This document shows positions 1-6,974 of a stretch of 36,829 nt of DNA, piece by piece. Position numbers and translations under genes: made by a program. The stretch lies in the IMG/VR virus record IMGVR_UViG_3300023179_000004, positions 1 through 36,829 of that record, one strand, 5' to 3'. Under the pieces are notes generated by a model. It did not search any database. It saw only the letters and a program-made list of their open reading frames with translations, and had not been told where the DNA came from. The DNA is from a virus. Position 1 is the first letter of the stretch, and each line of letters starts with the position of its first letter.

Positions 1-127
1 GCAGACTTCCTGGCTGACTTCGGCGTCACTGTGACGGCTGGAGCGGTGACGGGTCTCGGGATCCTCGACATGCCTGGTGAGTACGTGGCCGACGGGCGAG
101 TGATCACGACGGAGTATCTGCTCCGAT
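1..127. repeat. Left copy of 127-bp terminal duplication
   Basis: Bases 1-127 are identical to bases 36703-36829. The duplication lies inside one reading frame (the FII-like connector gene), so joining the ends restores an intact gene. Its length equals the largest k-mer commonly used in short-read assembly, which suggests a circular contig with untrimmed overlap rather than a biological direct terminal repeat. Confidence 0.95.
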
Positions 128-261
128 GTGAAGTCTCCAAGTTTGGAGAGCTCGCCTATGGTGACAGCGTGACAGTGGATGGTGTGAGCTATACGGTGCG
201 GGAGCAACCGCTGCGGATTGATGACGGGGTGTTCTGCCTCGTGCTGTTGACCAAACCCTGA
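1..261 (+). CDS. Head-tail connector, gpFII-like (3' part; start lies at 36682)
   Basis: The reading frame is open from base 1 and is the continuation of the gene that starts at 36682, giving a 93-residue protein once the circle is closed. The C-terminal half, with a short charged segment, then YGDSVTVDGVSYTV, then a DDG turn and hydrophobic final strands, has the pattern of lambda gpFII, a small beta-rich protein that forms the ring joining the filled head to the tail. Its position after the capsid and decoration genes supports this. The internal GTG at 31 is not the true start. Assignment to the FII family is by pattern and gene order; sequence identity is low. Confidence 0.7.
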   Translation, partial: ADFLADFGVTVTAGAVTGLGILDMPGEYVADGRVITTEYLLRCEVSKFGELAYGDSVTVDGVSYTVREQPLRIDDGVFCLVLLTKP

Positions 262-273
262 TCTGGAGGAATC

Positions 274-876
274 ATGGCCGACCTGGTGGATGCAGTACGG
301 ATTGAGAAGCCGAACCTGCCGGAGGAACTGGGCAATCTGTACTTCCCCAAGTCGACCCAGGTGGCCGATGGTGGAAGCAGCCTGACGGTCGATGGTAAGG
401 CGTACCGGGCAGCGGTGACGATCACCCGACCTGCCAACACGACGGCGTATACGGCCGGTGATGTGATCGGTGATACGGGCGGAAGTGCGATCATCACACT
501 GCCGAGCATCGGCCCGAGTGGTGGCTATGTGATCGTGCAGAGCGTCCGGCTGTTTATCGGTAACACGAGTGTGCCCAGTGGGATGGGTTCATTCAGGCTG
601 CATTTCTATACAGCATCACCGACGGCGATTGCAGACAATGCAGTGTTTGATCTGACCAGCGGTGAGGTGGCCAACTATGCCGGGTTCGTGGATCTGAACA
701 CTCCGCAGGATTTCGGGTCGACATTGTTCACGCAGACGGACTACTGCGGGACAGCGATCAAGCTGGCGACGAGCAGCACGAGCCTGTTCTGTGAGCTTGA
801 GACGAAGGGCGCTTATACGCCGGCCAGCGGGACGCTCTACAACCTGCGGGTGATGACGCTGGAGGCTGGCCTGTGA
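274..876 (+). CDS. Putative virion structural protein, beta-rich
   Basis: A 200-residue protein starting at ATG 274 with a strong Shine-Dalgarno (ggagg, 265-269). After a short N-terminal segment with a VDGKAYRA strand, the body is Ser/Thr/Gly/Ala-rich with alternating hydrophobic residues and no membrane segment or enzyme motif, typical of a beta-sandwich virion protein. It lies 12 bp after the FII-like connector, and its stop overlaps the next start (GTGA), so it is probably translationally coupled to the lectin-like protein. I do not recognise a named family. A head-fibre, decoration or neck role is inferred from position only. Confidence 0.6.
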   Translation: MADLVDAVRIEKPNLPEELGNLYFPKSTQVADGGSSLTVDGKAYRAAVTITRPANTTAYTAGDVIGDTGGSAIITLPSIGPSGGYVIVQSVRLFIGNTSVPSGMGSFRLHFYTASPTAIADNAVFDLTSGEVANYAGFVDLNTPQDFGSTLFTQTDYCGTAIKLATSSTSLFCELETKGAYTPASGTLYNLRVMTLEAGL

Positions 877-2198
877 CTGTAGCCCTGTCGGCACGGCGGG
901 CAGCTCTGACGCCGCCATGGGTGAAGCTGCCACTGTGGAAGGCTGCGCGTGAGGTGCCGAGTTGGCACATCGCACCGGCCCGCACGGGCAACATCGTGGA
1001 CCTGGTGGCGGGCCAATCGCTGGTGACGTTCACCAACTCAAGCCCAGCCTGGGGCTTCAACAGCTCGGGTGTGCTGGTGCAACCGACGGCCAACGTGCCG
1101 TTCATCGAGTACGACCCGGCGACGGGGGCGTGCCTGGGGTGGCGGATCTGGGATGCGGTGACGAACAGCATCCGCAACAGCATCATGGTGGATGCGGTTG
1201 CCGGAACGCCGGGAACGTTGCCGACGAATTGGGGCGCCGGCCTGGTGGGACTGGCACGGCAAGTCGTCGGCGTTGGAACTGCCAATGGAATTGACTACAT
1301 TGATATTCGGTTCAGCGGAACACCAACAAGCACTGGCAGCATTGAGATTAAGCCAGATGGTAATGCATCAATCGCTGCCACGGCCTCTCAGTCGTGGGCC
1401 ATTTCATCTTGGGTCGCTGTCGTTGGGGGCTCAACTGCAAACATCTCCAGCAGCCGACTTGCCCTCAATGAATACTCAGCCGGACCCACGTATCTGCGAA
1501 CTACGACCTACGCAAGCAGTATTCTGAGCGCAGGTTCAACACTCACAAGAGTCTCTGGAGTCAACACGACTGGCGCGTCAACAACCATCGTTCAGCCGCT
1601 ATTCCTGTTTGGCGTAACAAGCGGCCTTGCCGTTGACATCACAATCCGCATCGGGCTGCCCCAACTGCAGCAATCAGCAACGGTGGGTCCCGTGGTCAAG
1701 ACCAGCGGCCTCACCGCCAGCAGCACGGCGGACGTGGCTTCAATCACGGGCGCGGCGTTTGCGGGGATCTGGAATCAGGCGGCGGGGACGATGTTTGCGG
1801 ATTTCAGGCTTAATGCAATCACCTCTCAAAACAAAGTTCTCAATGCAGATGCAGGCAGTGGATTTGCGAACTCTGTGGACCTTTATTGTGCTAGTGGCTA
1901 CCCACGTTTTGGGGTATTGGAAACCGGCATTGCCCAGGTAGCACTAAGCCTGCTGCCCTTAGCCCCTTTAGGTGTAAATGTCGATTCCAGAATTGCAGGT
2001 GCCTACAAGCTTGATGATTTTGCGGCCACGCGAAGTCAAGGCACAGTCGTAACAGATACACTGGGGATTATTCCAACTGTGACCCGATTGGGAATTGGAT
2101 CTTTAAACGGGGGTAACTTCCTCAACGGCTACATCCGCGAACTTGCCATCTTCAAATCCCGCCGCCCCAACGACAACCTCCAATCCATGACCCAATGA
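873..2198 (+). CDS. Lectin/LamG-like structural protein, likely fibre or decoration
   Basis: A 441-residue protein with GTG start at 873, overlapping the previous stop. Residues 1-100 include a WHIAPARTGNIVDL-type segment common in phage fibre proteins. The final 25 residues contain GYIRELAIFKSRRPNDNLQSMT, matching the usual closing strand of concanavalin/LamG-like phage domains (GYIRxxxxxxRRLxxxxLQxxT). The central part is Ser/Thr/Ala-rich and probably beta-structured. Base composition changes inside the gene: about 1270-1680 and 1805-2110 are clearly richer in A+T than the flanks, a sign of mosaic exchange. A carbohydrate-binding adhesion role is inferred. Location between head connector and tail terminator would fit a head- or neck-attached fibre. 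Confidence 0.55.
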   Translation: MTVALSARRAALTPPWVKLPLWKAAREVPSWHIAPARTGNIVDLVAGQSLVTFTNSSPAWGFNSSGVLVQPTANVPFIEYDPATGACLGWRIWDAVTNSIRNSIMVDAVAGTPGTLPTNWGAGLVGLARQVVGVGTANGIDYIDIRFSGTPTSTGSIEIKPDGNASIAATASQSWAISSWVAVVGGSTANISSSRLALNEYSAGPTYLRTTTYASSILSAGSTLTRVSGVNTTGASTTIVQPLFLFGVTSGLAVDITIRIGLPQLQQSATVGPVVKTSGLTASSTADVASITGAAFAGIWNQAAGTMFADFRLNAITSQNKVLNADAGSGFANSVDLYCASGYPRFGVLETGIAQVALSLLPLAPLGVNVDSRIAGAYKLDDFAATRSQGTVVTDTLGIIPTVTRLGIGSLNGGNFLNGYIRELAIFKSRRPNDNLQSMTQ

Positions 2199-2530
2199 AC
2201 CACTACACCCTCCGCTTTCCCGACGAACCCCGCGCCGAGGCCACCGCCGACCGGATGGGCTACCTCGACGACGACGGCGAGATCAAGAGCCTCGGGCACA
2301 ACGGCGCCATGGACATCATCGGCATCGCCACGATCCCCGGCACCTACGACGAGCAAGGCGACGAGATCACCCCGCCCACCCCGCTGCCCGGGTTCTACGT
2401 CAACCTCGCCATCCCCGGCCCGCTGCCCCGCACCCTGGCCCCCTTCAAGGTCGCCTACGGCAGCGGTGGGCGGATCTTCGCCGGCACCGAGCCGGATCCC
2501 GACGCCTGGCCCCCAACCGCAACCCCATGA
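2195..2530 (+). CDS. Hypothetical phage protein, proline-rich C-terminus
   Basis: A 111-residue protein whose ATG overlaps the previous stop (ATGA) and whose own stop overlaps the next start. Residues 20-50 (GYLDDDGEIKSLGHNGAMDIIGI) are acidic and probably beta-structured. The second half is rich in Pro (PPTPLPGFYVNLAIPGPLPRTLAPF). There is no membrane segment or catalytic motif. Codon use returns to strongly C-ending here after the A+T-rich gene upstream. Tight coupling between the lectin-like protein and the tail terminator suggests a role with one of them (for example chaperone or accessory structural protein), but the function is unknown. Confidence 0.6.
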   Translation: MNHYTLRFPDEPRAEATADRMGYLDDDGEIKSLGHNGAMDIIGIATIPGTYDEQGDEITPPTPLPGFYVNLAIPGPLPRTLAPFKVAYGSGGRIFAGTEPDPDAWPPTATP

Positions 2531-2949
2531 CCACCCGACGCGAAGGCATCCTCGCTCACATCGCCTCCATCCTCGCTGCCACCTCCGGCATCAACGGCGT
2601 CTACCGCTCCCGGGTCGAGGCCTTCGCTCGTGATGAAGCGCCGGTGATCATCATTGAGCCCGCTGCTGATCGTTGCGTTCCGATCACCACCTGCAAGCTG
2701 GCATGGACGATGGACGTTGCGATCGTCGTTCACACCCGTGGCAATGTGCCCGACACCCTGGCAGATCCGATCATCGAATCCGCTCACTCGATCCTGATGG
2801 CCGATCGCACCCTCGGGAATCGCGTGATCGACATCGTGCCGACGACGATGGATCCACAACGCGACAAGGCAGACATGACGTCGCTGTGGCAGATCAACAC
2901 CTACCAGGTCAGCTACCGTACGAGCCAGAGCAATCTGGCGACGGGCTGA
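2527..2949 (+). CDS. Tail terminator, gpU-like
   Basis: A 140-residue protein with ATGA overlap to the gene before it. It has the layout of lambda gpU-type tail terminators: an N-terminal helix (MTTRREGILAHIASIL), a strand with PVIIIEPA, a central strand describing VAIVVHTRG, then a helix LADPIIESAHSILMAD and the closing pattern DMTSLWQINTYQVSYRT, which mirrors the gpU ending (Asp-x-x-x-Trp then alternating strand). The family stops tail-tube polymerisation and forms the top ring of the tail. Its place two genes before the tail tube supports the call. Confidence 0.65.
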   Translation: MTTRREGILAHIASILAATSGINGVYRSRVEAFARDEAPVIIIEPAADRCVPITTCKLAWTMDVAIVVHTRGNVPDTLADPIIESAHSILMADRTLGNRVIDIVPTTMDPQRDKADMTSLWQINTYQVSYRTSQSNLATG

Positions 2950-2951
2950 CG

Positions 2952-2957
2952 TAGAAT
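2952..2957 (+). promoter_or_regulatory. Possible -10 element (TAGAAT)
   Basis: TAGAAT matches the bacterial -10 consensus at 5 of 6 positions and lies just after the stop of the gpU-like gene, 23 bp before ATG 2975, in one of the few gaps of the late region. No convincing -35 hexamer is visible 16-18 bp upstream. Similar TAnnnT elements precede the starts at 10644 and 31462 at the same distance. Confidence 0.3.
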
Positions 2958-2974
2958 CCGTCTGTCGCCTGTAC

Positions 2975-3130
2975 ATGATGGCTCGCACCAGTTCGCCACA
3001 GCCGCAAGAGCTGCCGCCTCTGCCGAGCGTCGGTGGAACCTATGTGCTGACCGATGGCGAATGGCTGGCGGTGCAGCAGACCACCCAGCCTGGTGAAGCG
3101 CAGCCGACCACCGCACAACCCGAGGACTGA
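2975..3130 (+). CDS. Small proline/glutamine-rich protein (51 aa)
   Basis: The reading frame ATG 2975 to TGA 3130 encodes 51 residues beginning MMARTSSPQPQELPPLPS. It contains one probable strand (GGTYVLTDGEWLAVQQ) and a disordered Pro/Thr/Gln tail. It fits exactly in the 183-bp gap between the gpU-like gene and the tail tube gene, ending 2 bp before the latter. A second ATG at 2978 is possible. The role is unknown; small proteins of this kind at this position are usually virion or assembly accessories. Confidence 0.55.
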   Translation: MMARTSSPQPQELPPLPSVGGTYVLTDGEWLAVQQTTQPGEAQPTTAQPED

Positions 3131-3132
3131 TC

Positions 3133-4062
3133 ATGGCCCTGTGGCGCAATCGACTCGCGCTCGTCAAGTCCGAGTCCACCTATGGCACCAGCTCCTCTCC
3201 GGCGGCGACCGATGCCTTGCTCTTCACTGAGCTCGATGTCGAGCCCCTGGCGATGGAGCTACTGGAGCGCGAGACGATCCAGGCCTACATGGGCAACCGG
3301 GCCAGCGTCGTCGGGCAGCGATCGGTTCCGGTCAAGGCCACCGTCGAGATGGCAGGCTCTGGTACCGCCGGCACCGCCCCCCGCTACGGTCCCCTGCTGA
3401 AGGCCTGTGGCCTCAGCGAAACCATCGTCACGAGCACCAGCGTCACCTACGCCCCGGTCAGCACGAGCTTCAGCTCCTACACGATGGACTTCTACGCTGA
3501 CAACGGCAGCCGCCAGGCGATCACCGGCATCCGCGGCACCGCTGAGTTCAGCCTCACGACCGGCGAAATCGCGACGATCGCCTTCGATCAGATGGGAATC
3601 TTCGCTGCTCCTGGCGCTCTCTCTCGCCCGAGCGAGACCTACTCGAACCAGGCTGCCCCGGTTGCCGTCAATGCCGACAACACGGCGACCGTCACGGTCC
3701 ATGGATTCTCGGCCTGCATGACGCAGTTCAGCCTGAGCATCGGCAACGAGATGGTGTTCGAGCAGAAGGCCGGCTGCTCGAAGCAGGTGCGGCTGACTGA
3801 GCGCAAGACGACCGGCAGCATCACGATCGAGCTGCCTGCGATCGGCAGCAAGGACTTCATTAGCATTGCCTCGGCTCAGACTGCTGGTGCCATCACCTGG
3901 ACCCACAGCGGTGCCGCTGGCAACATCATCACCTTCCTTGCCAGCTACTGCGCCTTCGATGCTCCGACCTTCGAGGATGGTGACAGCGTGACCCACGTCA
4001 CTCTCCCCTTCCGCTGCCTGCCGAGCAGCGGCAACGACGAGTTCTCCTTCGCCTTCACCTGA
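3133..4062 (+). CDS. Major tail tube protein
   Basis: A 309-residue protein that should polymerise into the non-contractile tail tube. The N-terminus (MALWRNRLALVKSESTYGTSSSP) and the segment LLERETIQAYMGNRASVVGQRSVPV are typical of siphovirus tail tube proteins, which begin with a motif describing the starting tube material and a strand-rich core. The middle GSGTAGTAPRYGPLLKACGLSE is a strong family hallmark. The C-terminal domain (res. 190-300) contains further Ig-like strands. The gene directly precedes the G/GT tail-chaperone pair and tape measure, as in lambda. Confidence 0.85.
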   Translation: MALWRNRLALVKSESTYGTSSSPAATDALLFTELDVEPLAMELLERETIQAYMGNRASVVGQRSVPVKATVEMAGSGTAGTAPRYGPLLKACGLSETIVTSTSVTYAPVSTSFSSYTMDFYADNGSRQAITGIRGTAEFSLTTGEIATIAFDQMGIFAAPGALSRPSETYSNQAAPVAVNADNTATVTVHGFSACMTQFSLSIGNEMVFEQKAGCSKQVRLTERKTTGSITIELPAIGSKDFISIASAQTAGAITWTHSGAAGNIITFLASYCAFDAPTFEDGDSVTHVTLPFRCLPSSGNDEFSFAFT

Positions 4063-4065
4063 TCC

Positions 4066-4443
4066 ATGGCGTTCATCCTCGAGCAGTCGCCGACCTTCAG
4101 CTGGCCGATCGTGATCCGCGAGACGCAGGACGGTGGTCGCGTTCGCACCCATCAGTTCACCGCCATCTTCCGCCGGCTGCCTCAGTCGCGCATGGAGGAA
4201 GTGCAGCTGCAGTACCAGGCGATCAAGGTCGCGGCGCAGCGTGGCGAACCGATCGAGGGGATCCCGACCCGGGCGATCGCCGATGAGATCATCGACGGAT
4301 GGGAGGGGATCACCACCCCTGACGGCCTGCCGGTTGAGGTGACGCTCGAGAGCCGAGCGAAGCTGCTCGAGGTGGCGACCGTTGCCGATGTCCTGGTCAC
4401 GACCTACTTCGAGGCGCACGACAAGGCGCGAGCAAAAAACTGA
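4066..4443 (+). CDS. Tail assembly chaperone, gpG-like
   Basis: A 125-residue protein beginning 3 bp after the tail tube gene. It has an N-terminal beta part (FSWPIVIRETQDGGRVRTHQFTAIF) and helical C-terminal half (residues 40-120), the usual arrangement of tail assembly chaperones that coat the tape measure protein before tube polymerisation. The last codons read GCA AAA AAC TGA, so the stop sits directly on a classic A AAA AAC slippery heptamer. A fraction of ribosomes should therefore shift -1 into the next frame to make a longer G-T protein. Confidence 0.8.
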   Translation: MAFILEQSPTFSWPIVIRETQDGGRVRTHQFTAIFRRLPQSRMEEVQLQYQAIKVAAQRGEPIEGIPTRAIADEIIDGWEGITTPDGLPVEVTLESRAKLLEVATVADVLVTTYFEAHDKARAKN

Positions 4444-4488
4444 CCGGCGCCGTGGATCACCTGCTCAAGGCGAAGGGTGACACGGCGC
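4434..4488 (+). promoter_or_regulatory. Programmed -1 ribosomal frameshift signal
   Basis: The heptamer A AAA AAC occupies 4434-4440 in the phase of the upstream gene, with its TGA at 4441-4443. Six bases later an 8-bp perfect stem begins: GCGCCGTG (4447-4454) pairs with CACGGCGC (4481-4488). A further 5-bp helix, TCACC (4457-4461) with GGTGA (4476-4480), extends it across a 2-base bulge. Slippery site, spacer length and strong stem match the known requirements for -1 frameshifting. A -1 shift enters the frame open to 4778 without any stop. Confidence 0.85.
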
Positions 4489-4778
4489 AGCTTCAACGAG
4501 ACGCCGCCGCCTACGGCATCACCCTGGAGGCGCACCACCTGGAGCCTGAGCGGTATCGGCTGTGGGCGGATCTGTGGCCGGCGGTGAATGTCTTTCAGCG
4601 CTGCCAGACGCAATGGCGCAGCGGGCCCACGGGCCTGCTGGGTCTGGACTATGGCGCGGTGTTTCAGATGGCGCCGCTGCTGGGAGTGGAGCTGGACGGC
4701 AGAATGATGGAGGACGTGCAGGCCATGGAGCTACATGCACGCGACCAGCTGAACCGACGTCTGCAGAGGAGGACCTGA
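4440..4778 (+). CDS. T domain of tail chaperone fusion (gpGT-like), reached by -1 frameshift; DUF1799-like
   Basis: This frame has no Shine-Dalgarno and no ATG near its beginning. The only candidate is GTG 4452, while the frame is open back through the slippery site, so it is most likely translated as a fusion to the gpG-like protein (125 + 112 residues). The segment WADLWPAVNVFQRCQTQWRSGP-TGLLGLDYGAVFQMAPLLG matches the DUF1799-type pattern (W..NWPA...F...QTQWR.G..G..GLDY..V). These T-type domains recruit tail tube subunits to the chaperone-coated tape measure. Its stop is 1 base before the tape measure start. Confidence 0.8.
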   Translation: MTGAVDHLLKAKGDTAQLQRDAAAYGITLEAHHLEPERYRLWADLWPAVNVFQRCQTQWRSGPTGLLGLDYGAVFQMAPLLGVELDGRMMEDVQAMELHARDQLNRRLQRRT

Positions 4779-4779
4779 G

Positions 4780-6507
4780 ATGGCCGTCATGGATGCATTG
4801 CTCAGGATCAAGGCTGCGGTGACCGGCGGCGAGGCGATCCAGCAGTTGGGTGCCAGCCTTGGCAAGCTCAACTCGACAGCGAACCAGGTGGGCGGGGGTC
4901 TCTCCAAACTGGCCGGTTCCGCTCAGGGTTTGGTCGGCGGCCTCGGCGCCCTCGTACCGCTGGCCTCCGGTGCTGGTCTCATGGCCCTGGCGAAGACGTC
5001 GATCGATGCCGCCGACAACATGAACGACCTGCGGCAGAAGACAGGTGCGAGCGTCGAATCGCTGAGTCAGTTTCAGCAGGCGGCCGAGAAGTCGGGCACC
5101 ACTCTTGATGCCGTCGGCGGTGCGATGGTGAAGCTGAACCGCAACCTGGCCGAGGGTAAGGCAGGCAAGAGCCTACAGGAGATCGGAATCAGCGCGACTG
5201 ATGCGAGCGGCAAGCTGAAGAGCACAGATCAGATCATGCTCGAGCTGGCAGACAAGTTTCAATCGATGCCGGATGGAGCTGAGAAGACGGCCCTGGCGAT
5301 GGACCTGTTCGGCAAGTCTGGAGCCGCCCTGATCCCCATGCTCAACATGGGCGATGAGGCGATCAAGAAGCTGGGCGTGACGATGACCGGTGAGTTTGCC
5401 TCAAAGGCTGATGAGCTGAACGACAAGTTTGTGGATCTGCAGACTGGTGTCACCCGCCTGGCGGTGGGTCTCGGCACCGCCTTGATGCCTGCCTTGCAGG
5501 TTGTGACCGATGCCCTCATCGGTGCGTTGAACATCTTCACTCAGCTGCCGGGGCCATTGCAGGCGATCGTCGGTGGATTCACGGCCTTGGTCATCGGCCT
5601 GGCGATTCTGGCGCCAGCAATCACGGCAGTCGTCACGATCATCACCGCTCTGACTGCCCTGCCTGTGGCGGCCACGATCGCAGGCTGGCTGGCTGCTGCC
5701 ATTCCGGCGGTCGCCTCCATCACCAGCGCCCTGGTGGGCCTGCTGACCTTCATGACCAGCACCTTCCTCCCCGGCATGATCGCCGTCTTCACCGGCCCCG
5801 TCGGCTGGACGATCCTTGCCGCCGCTGCTGTTACCGCCATGGTGATCGCCTTCCGCAAGCCGATCGGTGAGTTCCTGGCGTGGCTGGGGCAGAACTTGCA
5901 GACCGGCCTCAAGGTCGCTCTCGACATCGCCTACAAGGTGTTCGTCCAGCCCTGGGTGACGCTGTTCAACCTGACCCTGCGACAGCCGATCAGCAACCTG
6001 TTCAGCTGGATGGTCGGCGCCGTTCGGGCACCGCTGCAAGCGATCGGGAACTTCGTCCGTGACGTCTTCAACGGCATCCTCAACGCCATCGCCAGTGGCA
6101 TCAACGCCGCGGTCGGTGCGATCAACACCCTCATCCGCGCCTACAACTCCCTGCCCACCCCGGACCTGCCCCTGGTGCCGTCGGTGTCGGTGCCGCGATT
6201 CGCCAAAGGTGGCGTCGTCGATCGCCCCACCCTGGCCATGGTCGGCGAAGGTGGCGAGCGAGAGTACATCATCCCCGAATCCAAGATGGCGGCAGCGTCC
6301 GCCCGCTACCTCGCCGGCACCCGTGGTGATCGTGTCGTCAATGCTGGCCCGGCCACCATCAACGTCACCACGGGCCCTGTCATGCAGGCTCAGGGTCAGC
6401 AGTGGGTGACGCTCGGTGATCTCGAGCGGGCGATGCGGCAGACCGAGACCACGACGCTCGCCAGGATCCGCACCTTCTACGGTCGTCGTGCGATGGGGAT
6501 TGCATAA
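4780..6507 (+). CDS. Tape measure protein
   Basis: A 575-residue protein with a strong Shine-Dalgarno (aggagg, 4767-4772) before ATG 4780. Residues 1-60 are a helical Gly/Ala/Ser-rich leader (LGKLNSTANQVGGGLSKLAG). Residues 70-200 match the TP901-type core (MALAKTSIDAADNMNDLRQKTG, then LSQFQQAAEKSGTTLDAVGGAM, then LDLFGKSGAALIPMLNMGDEA-like text). Residues 240-350 hold several long hydrophobic segments. The C-terminus contains FAKGGVVDRPTLAMVGEGGEREYIIPESK, a hallmark of tape measure ends. The protein sets tail length; 575 residues predicts a short tail near 85-90 nm by the usual 1.5 Å per residue rule. Confidence 0.9.
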   Translation: MAVMDALLRIKAAVTGGEAIQQLGASLGKLNSTANQVGGGLSKLAGSAQGLVGGLGALVPLASGAGLMALAKTSIDAADNMNDLRQKTGASVESLSQFQQAAEKSGTTLDAVGGAMVKLNRNLAEGKAGKSLQEIGISATDASGKLKSTDQIMLELADKFQSMPDGAEKTALAMDLFGKSGAALIPMLNMGDEAIKKLGVTMTGEFASKADELNDKFVDLQTGVTRLAVGLGTALMPALQVVTDALIGALNIFTQLPGPLQAIVGGFTALVIGLAILAPAITAVVTIITALTALPVAATIAGWLAAAIPAVASITSALVGLLTFMTSTFLPGMIAVFTGPVGWTILAAAAVTAMVIAFRKPIGEFLAWLGQNLQTGLKVALDIAYKVFVQPWVTLFNLTLRQPISNLFSWMVGAVRAPLQAIGNFVRDVFNGILNAIASGINAAVGAINTLIRAYNSLPTPDLPLVPSVSVPRFAKGGVVDRPTLAMVGEGGEREYIIPESKMAAASARYLAGTRGDRVVNAGPATINVTTGPVMQAQGQQWVTLGDLERAMRQTETTTLARIRTFYGRRAMGIA

Positions 6508-6974
6508 TGAACCGCGCGCAGGCAGGCTATCTGCGGATCTACGATTCTGCAGGCACAACGTATCAGCGCTGGCAGAACTTCTACAGCAACAAGATCATCA
6601 CGTGGAGCAGCGCCTCCTGGGTTTACGTTCCGTTCACCTCCTCTGGTGTTGCGTCCGGCGCCACCGGTGATGAAGGCGGAATCACGATCACCATGCCGGC
6701 GACGTCGGTCGTGGTCCAGGCGGTGCAGCTGGCGATAGAGCAGGCGCGGCTGTTCGAGGTGTCGGTCTATGAGTTAGACGCCGAGAGCGCCGGTGTCGTC
6801 ACTCCACCCGTGAGCCAGTTGCTCATCTCCAGATTCCTCGGTGAGATTGCCACTGCGTCCGAGGCAGACTTCCAGTACACGCTGCAGCTAGGCTCAAGCC
6901 TGGCCCCGGTCGGTGCTCAGTTCCCACCGCGGACGCTGACAACCAATCTGATGGGGATGGGGATGAGCTTCTGA
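6507..6974 (+). CDS. Minor tail protein (distal tail/tail tip accessory)
   Basis: A 155-residue protein, ATG overlapping the tape measure stop by one base (TAATG). It is beta-rich: YLRIYDSAGTTYQRWQNF, then a strand pair ending SSASWVYVPFTSSG. The final residues LTTNLMGMGMSF resemble the LxxNLxxxGxxF ending of DUF1833-type minor tail proteins. Position between tape measure and tail hub corresponds to lambda gpM/gpL, which join the tape measure tip to the hub. The family call is by pattern and position only. Confidence 0.55.
   Translation: MNRAQAGYLRIYDSAGTTYQRWQNFYSNKIITWSSASWVYVPFTSSGVASGATGDEGGITITMPATSVVVQAVQLAIEQARLFEVSVYELDAESAGVVTPPVSQLLISRFLGEIATASEADFQYTLQLGSSLAPVGAQFPPRTLTTNLMGMGMSF

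Noticed and set aside
1-127. True biological direct terminal repeat (T7-like)
   Set aside because: The repeat lies inside a coding gene, is exactly 127 bp, and the terminase is of the cos-cutting GpA type; assembly overlap is the simpler reading.
873-2198. Diversity-generating retroelement acting on the lectin-like gene
   Set aside because: No reverse transcriptase gene and no template repeat were found anywhere in the circle.
3259-4419. 386-codon minus frame opposite tail tube and chaperone genes
   Set aside because: Shadow of two recognised genes; no start signal.
5401-6558. 385-codon minus frame opposite the tape measure gene
   Set aside because: Shadow of a strong coding region, with Asp/Gly/Gln/Arg-rich nonsense composition.
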